37,687 nt of DNA from Planctomycetota bacterium (GTDB lineage Bacteria; Planctomycetota; UBA1135; GCA-002686595): positions 1,137-38,823 of the forward strand of contig DUDB01000036.1 of NCBI GenBank assembly GCA_012959525.1, given 5' to 3'. Position numbers and translations under genes: made by a program. Positions 33,706-37,687 of the stretch are shown here, one piece after another. Position 1 is the first letter of the stretch, and each line of letters starts with the position of its first letter. The notes beneath the pieces are model-generated. The model did no database searches, was not told the origin of the DNA, and saw only the letters and a program-made list of their open reading frames with translations.

Positions 33706-35781
33706 TCAGAACGACCATCCAAAGCCGACAGTCAAGTTGCGTCCAGGCCGGTTGAGGCCCGAGCCATGGATGCGGTAGTCCTCATCCGTGAGGTTCTCCA
33801 GGCCCACATGCAAGGTGGCGTTCGACTGAACCTCCCAGCCCAGGCGCAGGTCCAGGGTCGTGAATGCGGGCGTACCACCGCCTGGGATGCGGGTCGTATC
33901 GTTCGCATCGCGGGTCGAGAGCCTGTCGGCCCTGCCCGCATGGGTGATCAGTCCCTCCAGCCAGAGTGCGTTGGACGGGTCCTCCCACCGCAGGCCCGCC
34001 TGAGCTGTGAACGGCATCAGTCTGTCCAGGTACTCGTCTTCGACCACCGGGTCCGAGGTGGGGTAGGTACTCTGCTTGCCGTGCATGTAGGTCGCATTGC
34101 CAAAGGCCGTCCACTGATCGGTGACCCGGTAGGCCAGGCCCAGTTCGAGGCCTTCGACGCTGCCGTTTCCCACGTTGTCCTTGGTGATTTCCAGTTCCCC
34201 GGACGAGTTTGTATTCCCCGTGGGGAAGCGCAGAATTTTGTCGCGGATGAGCGTGTGGAAAAGCACCACCTGAGTGGACCAGAGATCGCTGCGCTTTTTC
34301 ACCCCCAGCTCGAAGTTGGTGTAGTACTCGGGATCGAGGTCGGGCGCGGGGATCTCGAACTCGTTGCTGCGCGCGCTGTCGAAGCGCGAGAGGTCGGAGA
34401 GGTTGGGAGCGCGGAAACCCTGGGAAACTCCCCCGAACAGGTTGGTGGTTTCCGGTGTGATTTCATACAGAAACCGTGCGCTGCCCACGACGGCGTTCCA
34501 CGAGTCATCAATAGAGATGCGTGTATTGGTGGCAGGGTCGCGCACGCTCTTAGCGTCAGCTGCGGCCAGGTTCCAGCGCGCACCCAAGATCGCGTCGAGC
34601 CTCTCGCTCAACGGGAACTCGTCTTGCACGAAGACGCCGAGGGTGTCGTATGTGGCATCGTCGGCTACAGGCCCTTGGATATCGTCAGCAGCGCTATTGC
34701 CTGAGACTTTGGTCAGATAGGAGTCGACGTTGTCGCGGTAATACTCCGCACCCCAGGTCCAACGCCCGGCGTCTGTCCCCTTGTGGAAATGCGCGAACAG
34801 GCCGAGGGTGCCTACGTCGAAGCCCTGGAAGTCCCGGGAGCCATTGGACTTGATGCGATCGCGTTCTTCGGCTTGGGTCTGCCAGGAGAGACTGGTTCTG
34901 ATCTCGTCTGCGATTCCGTCGAGGCCACGCATGTGGGCTTGGAAGTAGGTCAGTTCGCGACGTTGGTCGAGGTCCCGCTTCAGATCACTCCCAGGGGAGA
35001 GCCCCTCCCAATTGATCCCGTCGGTCGTCTTGTGGGTTCGTGGAACGTCGGTCTGGTCAACCACCTGATGCGCGAGGGTGATGCGTGTGTTGGGGTCGGG
35101 GAAGTGCTCGAGCTTTAGATCGCCATCAAACTCGTCGTAGCCCGTGCCGGGTTGCGTGCCGACTTCCGATCCACCATGGACGTCCCCGAAGGACTTGCTT
35201 GTGAGCCCGATCAGGACGCCGCCGTCCATGCCGTAGGTGGCGGAGATATCGATCCGAGCCTGGTCGAAGTTGGCGGCGTCGGCCCAGCGGTAGCGCAACT
35301 CACCGGCGACCGTGGGCTCGTCGGAGTGCCCCCAGGGCGAGCGGGTCAGGGCATTGACGGTACCGCCGATGGCATCGGACCCGTAGAGGACGGAGCTCGG
35401 CCCCTTGACGACCTCCAGGCTGTCGATGGAGAACGGGTCGATCGTGTTCCAGTACTGGTTGGGACCGGAGCGAAACACGGAGTTGTTGAGACGGATTCCA
35501 TCCACCAGCGCCAGGGTGCGAAAGCCGGTGAACCCCCGGATGTAGGGCGAGCCGTGGCCGAGGGCCGTTTCCTGGACGAGGATGCCAGGGATGTTGCGCA
35601 GGGCCTGGGGGAGTGTCCGGTAGCCCTTGGCGTCGAACTCGGCTTGGTCGACCACGCTGGTCGCGTAAGGCGCGTCGAACTCGTCCCCGGGACTGAGTGT
35701 GGGGGTGACGACCGTCGTACCCAGGTCGGTGGCCAGGGGCTCCTGCGGGGGTTGGGGGAGGAGAAGGGCGAGGAACAGCAT
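33706..35781 (-). CDS. TonB-dependent outer-membrane receptor
   Basis: 691 residues. A short hydrophobic N-terminus (MLFLALLLPQ) is followed by a TonB-box-like TTVVTPT (22-28). The plug domain contains PQALRNIPGILVQ, SPYIRGFTGFRTLALVDG and DSLEVVKGPSSVLYGSDAIGG. A 22-strand-type barrel follows and ends NLTVGFGWSF, with the terminal aromatic needed for outer-membrane insertion. A near-terminal DEDYRIHGSGLN segment is the common TBDR pattern. The ligand (siderophore, cobalamin, metal or sugar) is not evident, and no exbB/exbD/tonB genes are nearby. No cobalamin riboswitch is seen upstream. The divergent neighbour begins 206 nt away. The signal sequence is short, so cleavage is likely but not certain. 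Confidence 0.9.
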   Translation of the reverse strand: MLFLALLLPQPPQEPLATDLGTTVVTPTLSPGDEFDAPYATSVVDQAEFDAKGYRTLPQALRNIPGILVQETALGHGSPYIRGFTGFRTLALVDGIRLNNSVFRSGPNQYWNTIDPFSIDSLEVVKGPSSVLYGSDAIGGTVNALTRSPWGHSDEPTVAGELRYRWADAANFDQARIDISATYGMDGGVLIGLTSKSFGDVHGGSEVGTQPGTGYDEFDGDLKLEHFPDPNTRITLAHQVVDQTDVPRTHKTTDGINWEGLSPGSDLKRDLDQRRELTYFQAHMRGLDGIADEIRTSLSWQTQAEERDRIKSNGSRDFQGFDVGTLGLFAHFHKGTDAGRWTWGAEYYRDNVDSYLTKVSGNSAADDIQGPVADDATYDTLGVFVQDEFPLSERLDAILGARWNLAAADAKSVRDPATNTRISIDDSWNAVVGSARFLYEITPETTNLFGGVSQGFRAPNLSDLSRFDSARSNEFEIPAPDLDPEYYTNFELGVKKRSDLWSTQVVLFHTLIRDKILRFPTGNTNSSGELEITKDNVGNGSVEGLELGLAYRVTDQWTAFGNATYMHGKQSTYPTSDPVVEDEYLDRLMPFTAQAGLRWEDPSNALWLEGLITHAGRADRLSTRDANDTTRIPGGGTPAFTTLDLRLGWEVQSNATLHVGLENLTDEDYRIHGSGLNRPGRNLTVGFGWSF

Positions 35782-35986
35782 GCGGGAGGAACGGGAGAGG
35801 CCCGGGAGAGTTCAGAGGTTGCCTGATTTGTGGGGCGGGGAGGGTTGGGCGGCGTGGATTTTCTTAGGTGGATCCTGAGGCTCGGAGTTGGGACTTGGCC
35901 AACGGGGCCTTCTTCCTTCCCGTTCATCTTGCAAATCCTCGTCACTTCCATTCCTCCGCTACAGTATCCTCGCAACCATCCAACCC
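35782..35986. promoter_or_regulatory. Divergent intergenic region between the receptor and the Asp-loop lipoprotein gene
   Basis: 205 nt that must carry promoters for both directions. TTGCAA at 35929 and TATCCT at 35965 are seen on the plus strand, but the 30-nt separation is too long for a standard sigma70 promoter. No Fur-box or riboswitch-like element was recognised. Confidence 0.35.
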
Positions 35987-37687
35987 ATGAGCCCCATGAC
36001 ACGTCCCACTCTCCTCGTGCTTCTCTCCATCCTGCCGCTTCTTACATGCTGCAATGAGGGGGACGACGAAGACACCATTGACTACTACACCCTCCGGACC
36101 CTTCCGCACCCGGTTGCTCCCACCTCCAAGCTCCTGACCTCGGGCAAGTGGCTGGTCTACCTCGCTTCCGAGGCCAACTACACCCCGGCTGGGACCGACA
36201 TGAATGGTGATGGGGATGTCATTGACGAAATCGCCGTACGGATCGACGTGTTCACCAATAAGCGTAAGGAGCTTGATACAGCCGTGCAGGACATGGCACT
36301 TGTGAATGGGACCCTTTTCCTCGTCGTGCTTGAGGCCAGCGATGGCCGGGATTGGAACGCGGATGGAGACACGAGTGACCGGGTGATTGTGTACCAGACG
36401 CCTGCCGAGACGCTCCCCACATTCTTTGCTGAGGTGGACCTCACCTCTGGAATGGTGATGCTGGGTCTCCAGACCCAGGTGTTCTTCACTTCGGCCGTGG
36501 CTCCCACCATTGCAGGGGACACCAATCTCTTCGTGGCTTCCGTGTCGAGCAATGGCTCTATCCCCGCTCCGGCGACGCGCATTACCACCGCCGTGGTCGC
36601 GGATGGCGACGGTGCCTCGGTACGCATCCTCGGTGAGGCCGAGGATGTCCTCTTTCTCGGCATGGATGAGAATCTCGATGGCGATCTGAACGGGGATGCC
36701 GACGGAGTGGATTCATCGGTTCTGTCCGTCCTCGACGCGTCCTCCCTCGGCTCTGTCATCCAAGGCACCTCGCTGGCTCTGGGCTCGACATACTCCCTCA
36801 CGGCGGCCACCTCCGGAGCGGATCGCATTGTCGCCTTCCTGGTGAACGAGACCGCCCAAGGGGACAACCTGAATGACGAGTCCGATTTCAGCGGAACTTG
36901 GCAGCCGCCGGGGTGCACGGCACTCGGCGACGTTGACTTTGATGACGATGTCCTGCACTGGATGCTGATGGCGGACTTCGAGGCTGGTGGGACAATCCAG
37001 AATACGGGCCTCGTGGGGACCGCTGGAGAGCGCCTGTATGCACACCCCACGGGCTTTGTGGGTTGCGCGTCCCTTGAGGCCGATGAGGGTTTGGGTGCGG
37101 GTTGCGACATGAACGGTGACGGCGATACCGACGATCGCATCTTTCGCTGGACCAGCGCCGTCAATCCAGGGCTGCCCGTGCTGCCCGAGACCGATCCCTC
37201 ACGCTTGATGGCACTCGTCACCAGCGTGCCCGGAGCGGTGGGGGATTCGACTGGCGGTGTGTTGGTGGCCGGGAAGCTCTGGGTGCTCCTGGTGGACGAG
37301 GCGGCCGATGGCCGCGACCACGATGGAGATCCCGGGACGGACAACGACCTCGTCGGCGCTAAGGACCCGAGCCTGGTGGGTCAGGGCTGGAACTTTTTTC
37401 ACAGCAAGAGCCAGGACGTGCCCGCGGGCGTCCCGGTGGGAGCGACCTGGATGGCGACTGACATCCAGACGGCCAACCGAAACCTCATAGCCATCGAGGA
37501 GTCCGTGACGGGCATTGACCAGAACGGGGACGGGGATCTTGTCGACAGCTTCCCCACCTTCCCCAAGGTGCAGAGCGGCTCAGCGCTGACATTCCCGGGT
37601 ATCGCTCTGGCCGTATCCAGTACCAATGCGGGGATCGTCACAGCCGCTGGGGTCGGCTACTTCAGGGTCTCCGAAGCGGCAGAGGGT
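35987..37687 (+). CDS. Secreted/lipoprotein-like protein with repeated DxNxDGD calcium-type loops (3' end outside window)
   Basis: An open frame of 567 codons from ATG 35987 (or ATG 35996) runs without a stop to the last base, so the gene is truncated by the window. The N-terminus (MTRPTLLVLLSILPLLTCC) is a signal peptide with a plausible but weak lipobox. The body carries acidic loops of DxNxDGD type at about residues 71-81, 122-131, 228-241, 374-383, 444-454 and 511-520, for example DMNGDGDVIDE and DQNGDGDLVDS. Loops of this kind bind Ca2+ in dockerin, thrombospondin type 3 and EF-hand-like proteins. Between them are beta-rich segments such as LFVASVSSNGS, suggesting repeated blades or sheets. 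No enzyme motif is visible. It is divergent from the TonB receptor. Function unknown; probably an extracellular or surface protein. Confidence 0.8.
   Translation, partial: MSPMTRPTLLVLLSILPLLTCCNEGDDEDTIDYYTLRTLPHPVAPTSKLLTSGKWLVYLASEANYTPAGTDMNGDGDVIDEIAVRIDVFTNKRKELDTAVQDMALVNGTLFLVVLEASDGRDWNADGDTSDRVIVYQTPAETLPTFFAEVDLTSGMVMLGLQTQVFFTSAVAPTIAGDTNLFVASVSSNGSIPAPATRITTAVVADGDGASVRILGEAEDVLFLGMDENLDGDLNGDADGVDSSVLSVLDASSLGSVIQGTSLALGSTYSLTAATSGADRIVAFLVNETAQGDNLNDESDFSGTWQPPGCTALGDVDFDDDVLHWMLMADFEAGGTIQNTGLVGTAGERLYAHPTGFVGCASLEADEGLGAGCDMNGDGDTDDRIFRWTSAVNPGLPVLPETDPSRLMALVTSVPGAVGDSTGGVLVAGKLWVLLVDEAADGRDHDGDPGTDNDLVGAKDPSLVGQGWNFFHSKSQDVPAGVPVGATWMATDIQTANRNLIAIEESVTGIDQNGDGDLVDSFPTFPKVQSGSALTFPGIALAVSSTNAGIVTAAGVGYFRVSEAAEG

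Noticed and set aside
35782..35986. Possible cobalamin riboswitch or Fur box upstream of the TonB receptor
   Set aside because: I looked for B12-box and GATAATGATAATCATTATC-like patterns and found none.
36178..37344. 388-residue minus-strand open frame at the right edge
   Set aside because: It is antisense to the Asp-loop lipoprotein-like frame, which has a signal peptide and repeated acidic loops; the reverse translation is Ser/Arg-rich without domains.

Overview
The window is GC-rich bacterial DNA with densely packed genes and many 4-19 nt start/stop overlaps. A TonB-dependent receptor and two candidate lipoproteins point to a diderm. The mix of a PUFA/heterocyst-glycolipid-type megasynthase, a CE7-type esterase, a HyuA-type ATPase and a secreted protein full of DxNxDGD loops would suit Planctomycetota or another large-genome marine/soil diderm (for example Myxococcota). 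That assignment is inference, because no rRNA or other taxonomic marker is present.

Left part (1-12.4 kb): mostly housekeeping or general metabolism. A minus-strand pair encodes an M28-like metallopeptidase homologue and a CE7-like esterase, both apparently exported. A plus-strand run encodes a xylose-isomerase-fold protein, a DHH phosphoesterase and a ThiD-like kinase, followed by tRNA-Gly(GCC) with a good sigma70-type promoter. A minus-strand HyuA-type protein lies divergent from plsY-gpsA (phospholipid head-group entry) plus a small four-helix membrane protein. A second small membrane protein converges on it. tRNA-Pro(GGG) follows, again with a near-consensus promoter.

Centre (12.7-29.5 kb): one tightly coupled plus-strand operon of eight genes. 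It encodes a two-protein iterative megasynthase: tandem NMO/PfaD-like domains-KS-AT-ACP-KR, then KS-AT-DH-phosphopantetheinyl transferase. Next come a free ACP, two paralogous alpha/beta hydrolases, a GT1-type glycosyltransferase, a membrane domain-zinc ribbon-methyltransferase fusion and an LCM/TcmP-like methyltransferase. Together the genes look able to build a long acyl or polyketide chain, release it, glycosylate it and methylate it, so a methylated glycolipid-like secondary lipid is my best guess. All chemistry needed for a full reductive cycle, plus carrier-protein activation, sits in the first two genes.

Right part (29.5-37.7 kb): a minus-strand group with two tandem paralogous GT-C/ArnT-like membrane glycosyltransferases and a small lipoprotein, preceded by a G9/C9 homopolymer. 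Beyond it is a TonB-dependent receptor with its own intrinsic terminator. Divergent from the receptor, a lipoprotein-like gene with repeated acidic calcium-type loops runs off the right edge. I saw no CRISPR array, insertion sequence, integrase or prophage gene.
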